From Bacillus pumilus (GTDB taxonomy: Bacteria; Bacillota; Bacilli; Bacillales; Bacillaceae), in contig NZ_NKHG01000091.1 in the NCBI RefSeq assembly GCF_002744245.1, positions 1 to 64,000 on the forward strand: a stretch of 64,000 nt of DNA, written 5' to 3'. The notes under the pieces were generated by a model. The model was not told the origin of the DNA. It saw only the letters and a list, made by a program, of their open reading frames with translations, and made no database searches. This document shows positions 38,390-47,033 of this stretch, piece by piece. Each line of letters opens with the position of its first letter. Position 1 is the stretch's first letter. The position numbers and the translations under genes were made by a program.

Positions 38390-40750
38390 ATGCTGCAACA
38401 AAAAGTGTTAGCATCATTAGAATTTCAAAAAGTAAAAGAAAAAGTCATGTCCTATACCGCATCAACCTTAGGAAAAGAAAGAGCGCAGGATTTAACTCCG
38501 CTCACGGATATAGAAACCATTCAGCACTTGCTGGAAGAGGTAGCAGAAGCACAAGATGTGATCCGGTTAAAGGGGTCTGCACCGTTTGGCGGGTTAACGG
38601 ATATTAGACGTGGAGTCAAACGGGCAGAAATCGGCAGTACATTAAGTCCTTCTGAGCTGATGGAAATCGCAGGACTATTGTATGCTGTGAAGAATATGAA
38701 GCACTTTCTCGCGTCTATGTATGAAGATGGTGTAAACATACCACGTCTTCATACATATGCAGAAACGCTCATTTTGCTGCCTGAAATCAGAAAAGAAATC
38801 GAGAGCTGTATCGGTGATAATGGAGAAGTGCTTGATCATGCAACCCCGGCACTTCGTTCATTACGCATCCAATTACGCTCATTAGAATCAAAAGTACGTG
38901 ATAAATTAGAATCCATGATTCGTTCACAATCTGCTTCAAAAATGCTCTCAGACACCATTGTCACCATTCGTAATGATCGTTTTGTCATCCCGGTTAAACA
39001 AGAGTACCGCTCAAATTACGGTGGAATTGTTCATGATCAGTCGTCTTCTGGGGCCACACTTTTTATTGAGCCTCAAGTGGTCGTCGATCTGAATAATACC
39101 TTGCAGCAAACCCGTTTAAAAGAAAAGCAAGAGGTGGAAAAGATTCTGCAAATGCTGACAGAAAGCGTGTCAGAGCATATTAATGAACTGCTTCATAATG
39201 TAAAAGAACTTCAGACGTTAGATTTCATCTTTGCCAAAGCCAAATATGCAAAGGCAGAAAAAGCAACGAAGCCTTCTGTGAACGACCAAGGGGAGATTTA
39301 TTTAAAGCGAGCAAGACATCCTCTATTGCCTCGGGATCAAGTTGTGGCAAATGACATTGAACTTGGTAAGGATTTTTCAACGATCGTGATCACAGGACCA
39401 AATACTGGTGGTAAGACAGTCACCTTAAAAACATTAGGGCTCCTTACGCTTATGACGCAGGCAGGCCTTCATATTCCAGTTGAAGAGGGATCAGAAGTCG
39501 CTGTATTCGACGAAGTCTTTGCCGACATTGGAGACGAACAGTCCATTGAACAAAGCTTGAGTACGTTCTCATCTCATATGGTCAATATTGTGGATATATT
39601 AAAGAATTTGACCTCGAATTCACTTGTGTTATTTGATGAATTAGGGGCAGGAACTGATCCTGCTGAAGGTGCAGCACTTGCGATGAGTATCTTAGATGAA
39701 GTTCATCAAACAAAGGCGCGCGTCATTGCAACGACACACTATCCTGAGCTGAAGGCATACGGGTATAACCGAGAAGGTGTCACAAATGCGAGTGTAGAGT
39801 TTGACATCGAAACCTTATCACCAACGTACCGCTTGCTCATCGGTGTACCTGGACGGAGTAACGCGTTTGAAATCTCCAAACGTCTCGGTTTGCCTCATCA
39901 TCTAATTGATAGAGCAAAAGCGGATATGCATGCAGAGCATAATGAAGTAGATCAAATGATTGCTTCACTAGAAGACAGCAAGAAACAAGCAGAAGAAGAA
40001 CTGCATGAAACAGAATCTTATAGAAAAGAAGCAGAGAAGCTTCATAAGGAACTGCAAAGACAAATCGTTGAATGGCATGAGCGAAAAGATAAGCTGTTTG
40101 AAGAAGCTGAACAAAGAGCGAAAGAAAAGATTGAACAAGCAGCCAAAGAAGCAGAAGACATCATTCAAGAGCTGCGTTCCATTAAAAGTGAGCATCGCGC
40201 GTTCAAAGAGCATGAACTCATCGATGCGAGAAAGCGTCTTGAAGAAGCTGTCCCTGAGTTTGACCGGAAGAAAAAACCAGTGCCAGCGAAAAAAGCAGCC
40301 AGACAGCTAAAGCCGGGCGATGAAGTCAAAGTGCTCACATTTGGACAAAAAGGAACATTGCTCGAACAAACGGGTGACAAAGAATGGAGTGTCCAAATGG
40401 GCATTCTGAAAATGAAAGTAAAAGAAAAAGACATGGAATTTATCAAGTCAGCACCGGAATTTAAGCAAGAAAAAGCCATTACGGCTGTCAAAGGGAAAGA
40501 CTATCATGTATCGCTTGAGCTTGATTTAAGGGGAGAGCGTTATGAGAATGCATTAAGCAGGGTCGAGAAATATTTAGATGATGCCGTATTAGCTGGCTAT
40601 CCGCGCGTGTCGATTATTCATGGAAAAGGGACTGGCGCTCTCAGAAAAGGGGTTCAGGAATTACTGAAACAGCACCGAAGTGTGAAAAATGCTCGTTTTG
40701 GAGAGCAAGGCGAGGGAGGATCAGGCGTCACCATCGTCGAATTAAAGTAA
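38390..40750 (+). CDS. mutS2: MutS2, Smr-domain MutS paralogue
   Basis: A 786-residue ATPase/nuclease. The MutS-type ATPase core has Walker [13 protein letters not shown] and the signature [21 protein letters not shown] long coiled coil lies at about 515-625, a KOW-like segment near 640-690, and a C-terminal Smr endonuclease domain at about 710-786 ([32 protein letters not shown]). It lacks the mismatch-recognition domain of MutS. MutS2 proteins have been tied to recombination control and to ribosome-collision rescue in B. subtilis. Confidence 0.96.
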   Translation: MLQQKVLASLEFQKVKEKVMSYTASTLGKERAQDLTPLTDIETIQHLLEEVAEAQDVIRLKGSAPFGGLTDIRRGVKRAEIGSTLSPSELMEIAGLLYAVKNMKHFLASMYEDGVNIPRLHTYAETLILLPEIRKEIESCIGDNGEVLDHATPALRSLRIQLRSLESKVRDKLESMIRSQSASKMLSDTIVTIRNDRFVIPVKQEYRSNYGGIVHDQSSSGATLFIEPQVVVDLNNTLQQTRLKEKQEVEKILQMLTESVSEHINELLHNVKELQTLDFIFAKAKYAKAEKATKPSVNDQGEIYLKRARHPLLPRDQVVANDIELGKDFSTIVITGPNTGGKTVTLKTLGLLTLMTQAGLHIPVEEGSEVAVFDEVFADIGDEQSIEQSLSTFSSHMVNIVDILKNLTSNSLVLFDELGAGTDPAEGAALAMSILDEVHQTKARVIATTHYPELKAYGYNREGVTNASVEFDIETLSPTYRLLIGVPGRSNAFEISKRLGLPHHLIDRAKADMHAEHNEVDQMIASLEDSKKQAEEELHETESYRKEAEKLHKELQRQIVEWHERKDKLFEEAEQRAKEKIEQAAKEAEDIIQELRSIKSEHRAFKEHELIDARKRLEEAVPEFDRKKKPVPAKKAARQLKPGDEVKVLTFGQKGTLLEQTGDKEWSVQMGILKMKVKEKDMEFIKSAPEFKQEKAITAVKGKDYHVSLELDLRGERYENALSRVEKYLDDAVLAGYPRVSIIHGKGTGALRKGVQELLKQHRSVKNARFGEQGEGGSGVTIVELK

Positions 40751-40764
40751 AAAGGAGAAAACGC

Positions 40765-41169
40765 ATGAAAGCCTTTTGGGAAAATGAACTTGTGGAGATC
40801 GCTGCCTATTACAGCGTGGCCGTCCTATGTCTTGTCTTATTTCTAACCATTTTTGAACTCGTGACCTCCTATAAAAACTGGGAAGAGATTCAGCGGGGGA
40901 ACTTAGCAGTTGCGATGGCAACAGGCGGGAAGATCTTTGGGATTGCGAATGTGTTTCAGCATTCTATCGCACAGCATAACTCCCTTCTTCAAATGGTTGG
41001 ATGGGGCGTTTACGGCTTTATGATGCTGCTTGTCAGCTACTTCATATTTGAATTTTTAACACCAAGATTTAAAGTAGACAAAGAGATTGAGAATGATAAT
41101 AGAGCGGTCGGGTTTATTTCACTCATTATTTCTGTTGGGCTGTCGTACGTAGTAGCAGCCGGCATATAA
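40765..41169 (+). CDS. yshE: YshE, DUF350 membrane protein
   Basis: A 134-residue protein with four membrane segments and the DUF350 pattern (GNLAVAMATGGKIFGIANVFQ, then DNRAVGFISLIISVGLSYVVAAGI). The function is unknown. It sits between mutS2 and the fad genes, as in B. subtilis. The start follows AAAGGAG. A tiny membrane-peptide frame begins 9 bases after its stop. Confidence 0.87.
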   Translation: MKAFWENELVEIAAYYSVAVLCLVLFLTIFELVTSYKNWEEIQRGNLAVAMATGGKIFGIANVFQHSIAQHNSLLQMVGWGVYGFMMLLVSYFIFEFLTPRFKVDKEIENDNRAVGFISLIISVGLSYVVAAGI

Positions 41170-41178
41170 GGAGACGAC

Positions 41179-41256
41179 ATGGAAAAGCTAGCAAAAGTAT
41201 TGATCGTAGTTGCCTGCACTTTTGCGGTCATTGGTGCCGTTTACATGTTCCTATGA
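41179..41256 (+). CDS. Small single-span membrane peptide (25 aa), unannotated type
   Basis: A 25-codon frame begins with ATG 41179, 6 bases after AAGGAG, immediately downstream of yshE. The product MEKLAKVLIVVACTFAVIGA, then VYMFL, is almost entirely one hydrophobic helix with charges (E2, K3, K6) only at the N-terminus. A perfect 12-bp terminator follows 20 bases later, so the frame closes the mutS2-yshE transcript. I do not recognise it. The clean ribosome site and operon position are the evidence. Confidence 0.6.
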   Translation: MEKLAKVLIVVACTFAVIGAVYMFL

Positions 41257-41273
41257 AATGAAAATACCATCAT

Positions 41274-41308
41274 AGAAAGCTGTCAAGGAAAGTCTTGACA
41301 GCTTTTAT
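41274..41308 (+). terminator. Intrinsic terminator after yshE and the 25-aa ORF
   Basis: AAAGCTGTCAAG pairs perfectly with CTTGACAGCTTT over a 6-base loop, then TTAT. Confidence 0.88.
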
Positions 41309-41332
41309 CTCATCAAAGGCGGGCATATCAAG

Positions 41333-41832
41333 ATGAATCAAATCTTACAAAAAGATGAACTAATGAAGCGCATTGGAACTTGTCTCAAAAGACATCACTT
41401 CCCCAAGACATATTTGAACCGCATATTTCTCGACCTTTTCAGACGACTGGATTTTTTGATAATTTGAGTCCTTATATTCAGATCGATCAACATGGCTATA
41501 GCCTCATTCAGTATGAACGAGGAATTGAAGTGCTTCATAAAAGGACAAGAGATGCTGATCAAGTCATTTACTGGATTTTAGAAGATACCATGTTTCTCTC
41601 TGTTGATTTAGATAGGATGAAGCAGTATCAAGTCGGCAACATCCATACACATTTACCGAAGGACCCTAGTATCCACAAAAAAATCGTGGAAAGAGTCAAT
41701 GAGTCGTTCCGTGTGATCGGGGAAAAGAGCATCTATAGAAACACAGACGAAAAAGTGAAAGTGTACAATTGTACCAAGCTCTATTTGAAAAAAGCAAACT
41801 GCCCTAAGGAAAAGTTTGCTATAATAAAATAG
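41333..41832 (+). pseudogene. Imm63-like orphan immunity gene, probably frameshifted
   Basis: The long frame (from TTG 41380, 150 residues) contains SPYIQIDQHGYSLIQYERG and KRTRDADQVIYWILEDTMF. This resembles Imm63 immunity proteins of polymorphic-toxin systems. TTG 41380 has no ribosome site. A better start, ATG 41333 after AAAGGCGGG, encodes MNQILQKDELMKRIGTCLKR but shifts out of frame near the C-run at about 41402. Joining the two frames there by one base gives a continuous protein. No toxin gene is adjacent. The C-terminal reading frame is intact, so a shortened product remains possible. Absent here in B. subtilis. Confidence 0.55.
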
Positions 41833-41859
41833 TACGAAAGTTCAGGAAGGAGGGTTTTT

Positions 41860-43578
41860 ATGCAGTCAGATAAACGATGGCTTCTGCATTACCCGAATCA
41901 AATTCCCCACGAACTCACCATCCCAAATGAAACATTACAATCTTACTTATTCAGCTCCGCAGAGGCAGCACCTGAGCATACAGCCATTCATTTTTTAGGA
42001 AAAAACATCACCTACGAACAGTTACAAGAAGACGCGCTCAAATTAGCCAATCACTTGATTGAAATCGGTGTGAAAAAAGGTGACAGAGTAGCTATTATGC
42101 TGCCAAACTGCCCGCAATCGGTCATTTCTTATTATGCTGTTTTAATAGCAGGCGGCATTGTGGTTCAAACAAACCCGCTTTATACGGAGAAAGAACTACA
42201 GTATCAAATGGAGGACAGCGGCTCAAAGGTGCTGATCACACTCGACCTATTGTATCCAAAGGCCTATAAAATGAAAGCGCTGACAAGTATGGAACACTTG
42301 ATCATCACCAAACTACAAGATTATTTGCCATTCCCGAAAAATATTTTGTTCCCTATTGTTCAACGAAGAAAAAACAAAATGGTCATCCAAGTCGAGAAAA
42401 GTGACACCATTCATCACTTCTCACAGGTCATGAAAGAATCATCAGGAGAACGGATTCCGCAACGATCCTTTCAACCGAAAGAGGATGTCGCTGTTTTACA
42501 GTATACAGGTGGAACGACCGGTTTACCGAAAGGGGTCATGCTCACACATCAAAATATATTAGCTAATACAGAAATGTGCGCATCCTGGATGTATAAAACA
42601 AACCGTGCACAGGAACGAATACTTGGCATCATTCCGTTTTTTCATGTGTACGGAATGACCACCGTGCTAAACCTTGCTGTCAAAGAAGGGCATCAAATGA
42701 TTCTTCTGCCGCGCTTTGATGTGGCTGATACCCTCAAAACCATTGAAAAACAAAAACCGACGTTGTTCCCTGGAGCACCAACGATGTATATTGGCTTGCT
42801 CCATCACCCGAACATTGAAAAGTATGACCTGTCGTCCATTACGGCTTGTTTAAGTGGCTCGGCGGCTCTTCCTGTTGAAGTCAAACAAAGCTTTGAAAAA
42901 TTGACGGGAGGACGGTTAGTAGAGGGATATGGTCTTTCAGAAACCTCACCAGTGACTCATGCCAATTTTTTATGGGGAGCGAACAAAATAGGCAGCATTG
43001 GCTGTCCTTGGCCCAATACAGATGCCGGCATATATTGCGAGGAAACCGGAGGACTCAAAGAGCCATATGAGCACGGAGAAATTATTGTCAAAGGGCCTCA
43101 GATCATGAAGGGGTACTGGAATCAGCCAGAGGAGACAGCGGCTGTGTTAAGGGATGGCTGGTTTTTCACCGGAGATATTGGGTATATGGATGAGGACGGT
43201 TTTTTCTATATCGTAGACCGGAAAAAAGATGTGATCATCGCGAGCGGCTATAATATTTACCCAAGAGAGGTCGAAGAAGCCCTTTATGAGCATGAGTTTG
43301 TTCAGGAAGTAGTCGTGGCAGGTATTCCAGACCCGTACCGGGGAGAGACGGTAAAAGCATTTGTTGTCCCGAAAAAGGATGCCTATTTAACAGAGGGTGA
43401 GCTAGATCGTTTTGTCAGAACGAGAATTGCCTCATTTAAAGTGCCTCGTGTCTATGAATTTAAGGAGGCACTGCCTAAAACGGCCGTCGGAAAAATCTTG
43501 CGAAGAGTCTTAATTGAAGAAGAAAAAAGGAAGCAATCATCTTTATCTGAAGTGCCTGCCGATCAATCAAAAAAATAA
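41860..43578 (+). CDS. lcfA: Long-chain fatty acyl-CoA synthetase
   Basis: Activates fatty acids to acyl-CoA for beta-oxidation through an acyl-AMP intermediate. The 572-residue protein has the AMP-binding motif YTGGTTGLPKGVMLTH, the gate/linker region VEGYGLSETSPVTH, and the C-terminal motif FFTGDIGYMDEDGFFYIVDRKKDVI with the catalytic lysine in KTAVGKILRR. The start follows GGAAGGAGG. In B. subtilis it heads lcfA-fadR-fadB-etfB-etfA. Here a 165-base gap with its own promoter and operator separates it from fadR. Confidence 0.95.
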   Translation: MQSDKRWLLHYPNQIPHELTIPNETLQSYLFSSAEAAPEHTAIHFLGKNITYEQLQEDALKLANHLIEIGVKKGDRVAIMLPNCPQSVISYYAVLIAGGIVVQTNPLYTEKELQYQMEDSGSKVLITLDLLYPKAYKMKALTSMEHLIITKLQDYLPFPKNILFPIVQRRKNKMVIQVEKSDTIHHFSQVMKESSGERIPQRSFQPKEDVAVLQYTGGTTGLPKGVMLTHQNILANTEMCASWMYKTNRAQERILGIIPFFHVYGMTTVLNLAVKEGHQMILLPRFDVADTLKTIEKQKPTLFPGAPTMYIGLLHHPNIEKYDLSSITACLSGSAALPVEVKQSFEKLTGGRLVEGYGLSETSPVTHANFLWGANKIGSIGCPWPNTDAGIYCEETGGLKEPYEHGEIIVKGPQIMKGYWNQPEETAAVLRDGWFFTGDIGYMDEDGFFYIVDRKKDVIIASGYNIYPREVEEALYEHEFVQEVVVAGIPDPYRGETVKAFVVPKKDAYLTEGELDRFVRTRIASFKVPRVYEFKEALPKTAVGKILRRVLIEEEKRKQSSLSEVPADQSKK

Positions 43579-43582
43579 CCAG

Positions 43583-43612
43583 CATCATCCGGTCTACCGG
43601 CCGGATGATTTG
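43583..43612 (+). terminator. Possible terminator after lcfA
   Basis: ATCATCCGG pairs perfectly with CCGGATGAT over an 8-base loop. The T-tract is weak. Confidence 0.5.
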
Positions 43613-43667
43613 AATTGTGCTTGTCTGCTCTGGTATGCTAAAGGTTGAAAAGAAAGAAGAACATCAC

Positions 43668-43696
43668 TTGACAAATCACTCGTTTCTTTTTAACAT
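43668..43696 (+). promoter_or_regulatory. SigmaA promoter of fadR-fadB-etfBA
   Basis: TTGACA (43668-43673), 17 bp, TAACAT (43691-43696). Confidence 0.8.
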
Positions 43697-43703
43697 AAAG
43701 TTA

Positions 43704-43721
43704 TGAATGAATGCTCATTCA
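43704..43721 (+). promoter_or_regulatory. FadR operator
   Basis: TGAATGAATGCTCATTCA is an inverted repeat (TGAATGA...TCATTCA) matching the B. subtilis FadR box TGAATGANTANTCATTCA. It sits just downstream of the -10, where bound FadR would block the start site. Long-chain acyl-CoA releases FadR. Confidence 0.88.
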
Positions 43722-43743
43722 ATTTAGAAAGGGACGAAGCACA

Positions 43744-44328
43744 TTGAAGCAGAAAAGACCGAAGTACATGCAAATTATTGATGCAGCAGTTGTAGTGATT
43801 GCAGAGAATGGCTATCATCAATCACAAGTTTCAAAGATTGCCAAACAAGCGGGGGTAGCAGACGGAACGATTTATCTCTATTTCAAAAACAAAGAAGATA
43901 TTCTGATCTCATTATTCAAAGAAAAAATGGGACAATTCATCGAACGGATGGAAACAGATATTCAAAAGAAACCGTCTGCCAAAGAAAAGCTTCTCCTGCT
44001 GATTCAGGAGCACTTTCGCCTGCTTTCTCAAGATCATCATTTGGCCCTTGTGACACAGCTTGAACTTAGGCAGTCAAACCTCGAGCTGCGGCAAAAAATC
44101 AATGAGGTGCTGAAAGGGTATTTAAATATGCTTGACTCGATTTTAACAGAGGGAAAGAAAACAGGAGAATTCAAGCAAGATCTGGATGTCCGCTTAGCGA
44201 GACAAATGATATTTGGGACGATTGATGAAACCGCTACAACATGGGTCATGAATGATCAAAAGTATGACTTGTCTGCACTTGCAGAAAGCGTTCATGATCT
44301 ACTCTTAAACGGAATACATCAATCTTAA
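43744..44328 (+). CDS. fadR: FadR, TetR-family repressor of fatty-acid degradation
   Basis: Acyl-CoA-responsive repressor of beta-oxidation genes. The TetR helix-turn-helix spans about residues 5-55 (AVVVIAENGYHQSQVSKIA and GTIYLYFKNKEDIL), followed by a ligand-binding domain (QLELRQSNLELRQKI, RQMIFGTIDETATTWVM). The TTG start at 43744 gives a 194-residue product beginning MKQKRPKYMQ, as in B. subtilis. The open frame extends upstream through the operator and promoter, so an earlier start is unlikely. GGGACG precedes it. Confidence 0.93.
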   Translation: MKQKRPKYMQIIDAAVVVIAENGYHQSQVSKIAKQAGVADGTIYLYFKNKEDILISLFKEKMGQFIERMETDIQKKPSAKEKLLLLIQEHFRLLSQDHHLALVTQLELRQSNLELRQKINEVLKGYLNMLDSILTEGKKTGEFKQDLDVRLARQMIFGTIDETATTWVMNDQKYDLSALAESVHDLLLNGIHQS

Positions 44329-44352
44329 GACATTTGAAAAAGGATGATTGAT

Positions 44353-45132
44353 ATGGAAAAGATACTCAGCTTACATCATGAAGGACAGACAGCGCTCATC
44401 ACGATTCAACATCCACCTGCAAACGCCTTATCTTCTCAGCTTCTCACTGAGCTCGATGATATGTTTGACCAGCTCGAACAAAACGAAGAAGTGAGAGCCA
44501 TTGTCATCCATGGAGAAGGCAGATTCTTCTCAGCGGGTGCTGATATTAAAGAATTTACGACCTTACAGGAAGAGGCTGATTATGCGAGCCTTGCAGATCG
44601 AGGGCAGCAAGTCTTTGAACGAATTGAGCAATGTTCAAAGCCAGTCATTGCCTCCATTCATGGGGCAGCATTAGGCGGTGGCCTTGAGCTAGCGATGTCC
44701 TGTGATATTCGAATCGCAACTAAAGATGCGAAGCTTGGGCTTCCGGAACTAAACCTTGGCATTATTCCAGGGTTTGGCGGAACGCAGCGTCTACCTCGCT
44801 ACGTTGGTTCTGCTAAAGCACTTGAAATGATGGGAACAGCTGAACCGATTACAGGAGAAGAAGCATTCGCTTGCGGACTTGTTTCAAAGCTTGCAGAAAC
44901 AGAAGAGGAGGCGCTGGAAGCAGCCAAAACACTTGCGGCGAAATTTGCAGCGAAAAGCCCAAAGACACTCGAGTATGTGCTTGAGCTATTGAACGCGGTA
45001 AAAGTGTATTCATATGATGGCGGAATGAAGCTGGAAGCCAAAAAGTTTGGTGAGGTCTTCCAATCAAATGATGCCAAAGAAGGCATCCAAGCTTTTATCG
45101 AAAAGCGCAAACCGAATTTTAAAGGGGAATAA
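44353..45132 (+). CDS. fadB: FadB, enoyl-CoA hydratase
   Basis: Hydrates 2-enoyl-CoA in beta-oxidation. The 259-residue crotonase-fold protein has the oxyanion-hole stretches FFSAGADIKEF and HGAALGGGLELAMSCDIRIA, and the catalytic region LGLPELNLGIIPGFGGTQRLPR. It ends KRKPNFKGE, like its B. subtilis homologue. ATG 44353 is preferred over 44344, because AAAAAGG directly abuts 44344 and suits the later codon. It follows fadR by 24 bases in the same operon. Confidence 0.94.
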   Translation: MEKILSLHHEGQTALITIQHPPANALSSQLLTELDDMFDQLEQNEEVRAIVIHGEGRFFSAGADIKEFTTLQEEADYASLADRGQQVFERIEQCSKPVIASIHGAALGGGLELAMSCDIRIATKDAKLGLPELNLGIIPGFGGTQRLPRYVGSAKALEMMGTAEPITGEEAFACGLVSKLAETEEEALEAAKTLAAKFAAKSPKTLEYVLELLNAVKVYSYDGGMKLEAKKFGEVFQSNDAKEGIQAFIEKRKPNFKGE

Positions 45133-45163
45133 GAGATCAGTACGACACAAGGGGGAGAAATGA

Positions 45164-45937
45164 ATGAATATATTTGTTTTGATGAAGCGTACGTTTGACA
45201 CGGAAGAGAAAATTTCCATTCAGTCTGGTGCCATTCAAGAAGATGGGGCAGAGTTCATTATTAATCCTTATGACGAGTATGCAATAGAAGAAGCAATTCA
45301 GCTTCGTGATGAGCACGGGGGAGAAGTAACCGTCGTGACAGTTGGCAGCGAGGATGCGGAAAAGCAGCTAAGAACAGCACTTGCTATGGGCTGTGACCAA
45401 GCCGTTTTATTAAATGTTGAAGACGACTTGGAGGAGTGGGATCAATATTCAGCTTCTACGATTCTATATCACTATTTCAAGGACAAAGAGGCTTCTTTAA
45501 TTTTAGCAGGGAATGTGGCGATTGACGGCGGCTCTGGACAGGTTGCCCCGCGTCTTGCTGAATTACTTGGCTTTTCATATGTCACAACGATTACAAGTAT
45601 TCAAATTGACGGCGACTCCGCTTCAATTGAACGAGATGCAGAGGGAGACGTAGAAGTGATTTCTGCCGAGCTCCCGCTTGTGGTCACAGCGCAGCAGGGT
45701 CTCAATGAGCCTCGTTATCCATCATTACCAGGTATCATGAAGGCGAAGAAAAAGCCTCTTGAAGAATTGGAACTAGACGATTTAGATCTCGATGAGGACG
45801 ATGTGCCGTATAAAATCAAAACGATTGAACGTTTCTTACCGGAGAAAAAAGAGGGTGGCAAGGTGCTGAGCGGTGAGCTTCAGGATCAAGTCAAGGAACT
45901 GACAGATCTATTAAGAAATGAAGCGAAAGTGATCTAA
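45164..45937 (+). CDS. etfB: Electron transfer flavoprotein beta subunit
   Basis: Takes electrons from acyl-CoA dehydrogenases with EtfA. The 257-residue product begins MNIFVLMKRTFDTEEKISI and has the adenine-nucleotide-binding fold with ILAGNVAIDGGSGQVAPRLAE and the family signature EVISAELPLVVTAQQGLNEPRYPSLPGIMKAKKKP. The start follows GGGGGAG. It is co-transcribed with etfA. Confidence 0.95.
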   Translation: MNIFVLMKRTFDTEEKISIQSGAIQEDGAEFIINPYDEYAIEEAIQLRDEHGGEVTVVTVGSEDAEKQLRTALAMGCDQAVLLNVEDDLEEWDQYSASTILYHYFKDKEASLILAGNVAIDGGSGQVAPRLAELLGFSYVTTITSIQIDGDSASIERDAEGDVEVISAELPLVVTAQQGLNEPRYPSLPGIMKAKKKPLEELELDDLDLDEDDVPYKIKTIERFLPEKKEGGKVLSGELQDQVKELTDLLRNEAKVI

Positions 45938-45981
45938 ACATCCACTTTATGATATCACGAGAACAAGGGGGAGCTTGAAAG

Positions 45982-46959
45982 ATGAGTAAAAAAGTTGTTG
46001 TACTTGGAGAAAGTCGTGACGGTAAATTAAGAAATGTGACATTTGAAGCGATTGCTGCCGCTCATCAAGTGGCTGATGGCGGTGAGGTGATTGGCGTTTT
46101 AATAGGGGATAACGTCAAAGAACAAGCCGATGAGCTGCTTTACTATGGAGCAGATCATGTCATGATTGTGGAGCATCCACACCTTTCATATTATACGTCA
46201 GATGGTTTTGCGCAGGCGCTTCAAGCGATATTAGATCAGGTCAATCCAGATGCAGTGCTCTTTGGTCATACGTCTATCGGAAAAGACTTGTCACCAAAAA
46301 TAGCAGCGCGCCTGCAAACCGGTTTGATTTCAGATGCAATAGATGTAAGCGTTACCGGAGAACATCTCGTTTTCACGAGACCGATTTATTCAGGAAAAGC
46401 TTTCGAAAAAGTCATTTCGACAGATCGTCTGCTTTTGGCGACCATTCGCCCGAACAACGTGACACCGCTGGAACGGGATGCATCACGAGGTGGAGAAATC
46501 ACTCCTGTTTCTGTTGATATTCAGAACCTGCGAACGATTGTGAAGGAAGTCATCAAAAAAACGTCAGAAGGTGTAGACCTATCTGAAGCAAAGGTCATTG
46601 TCGCTGGAGGGCGAGGGGTCAAGAGCAAGGAAGGGTTTGAACCGTTGAATGAACTTGCCCAAACGCTAGGCGCAGCAGTCGGTGCCTCGCGTGGCGCCTG
46701 TGATGCAGACTACTGTGATTACGCCCTGCAAATTGGTCAAACGGGTAAGGTCGTCACACCTGATCTTTATATTGCCTGCGGAATATCAGGGGCAATTCAG
46801 CATTTAGCCGGAATGTCTAACAGTAAAGTCATAGTTGCGATAAACAAAGATCCAGAAGCTGAGATATTCAAAATCGCCGATTACGGAATCGTTGGTGACT
46901 TGTTCGAAGTGGTTCCGCTTTTGAATGAAGAGTTAAAAAAGATGAATATCCACTCGTAA
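45982..46959 (+). CDS. etfA: Electron transfer flavoprotein alpha subunit
   Basis: FAD-carrying partner of EtfB. The 325-residue protein has an N-terminal Rossmann-like domain and the C-terminal FAD-binding signature LYIACGISGAIQHLAGMSNS followed by KVIVAINKDPEAEIFKIADYGIVGD. FGHTSIGKDLSPKIAARL is also typical. It ends the fadR-fadB-etfBA unit and is followed by a terminator. In B. subtilis trxA comes next, but here a glycosidase intervenes. Confidence 0.96.
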   Translation: MSKKVVVLGESRDGKLRNVTFEAIAAAHQVADGGEVIGVLIGDNVKEQADELLYYGADHVMIVEHPHLSYYTSDGFAQALQAILDQVNPDAVLFGHTSIGKDLSPKIAARLQTGLISDAIDVSVTGEHLVFTRPIYSGKAFEKVISTDRLLLATIRPNNVTPLERDASRGGEITPVSVDIQNLRTIVKEVIKKTSEGVDLSEAKVIVAGGRGVKSKEGFEPLNELAQTLGAAVGASRGACDADYCDYALQIGQTGKVVTPDLYIACGISGAIQHLAGMSNSKVIVAINKDPEAEIFKIADYGIVGDLFEVVPLLNEELKKMNIHS

Positions 46960-46970
46960 CGCTCATACAC

Positions 46971-47001
46971 TCAGAATGCCTAGGTATTCTGGGTTTTTTT
47001 G
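46971..47001 (+). terminator. Intrinsic terminator after etfA
   Basis: CAGAATGCC pairs with GGTATTCTG (one G-T pair) and a seven-T run follows. Confidence 0.8.
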
Positions 47002-47033
47002 TATGTCATCATAAACAAAGGGGCGGTTGACAA

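Noticed and set aside
41380-41405. Programmed -1 ribosomal frameshifting to join the two Imm63-like frames.
   Set aside because: The C-run does not form a classical X-XXY-YYZ slippery site in the right frame, and no stimulatory hairpin is evident. A plain mutation or sequencing error is simpler.
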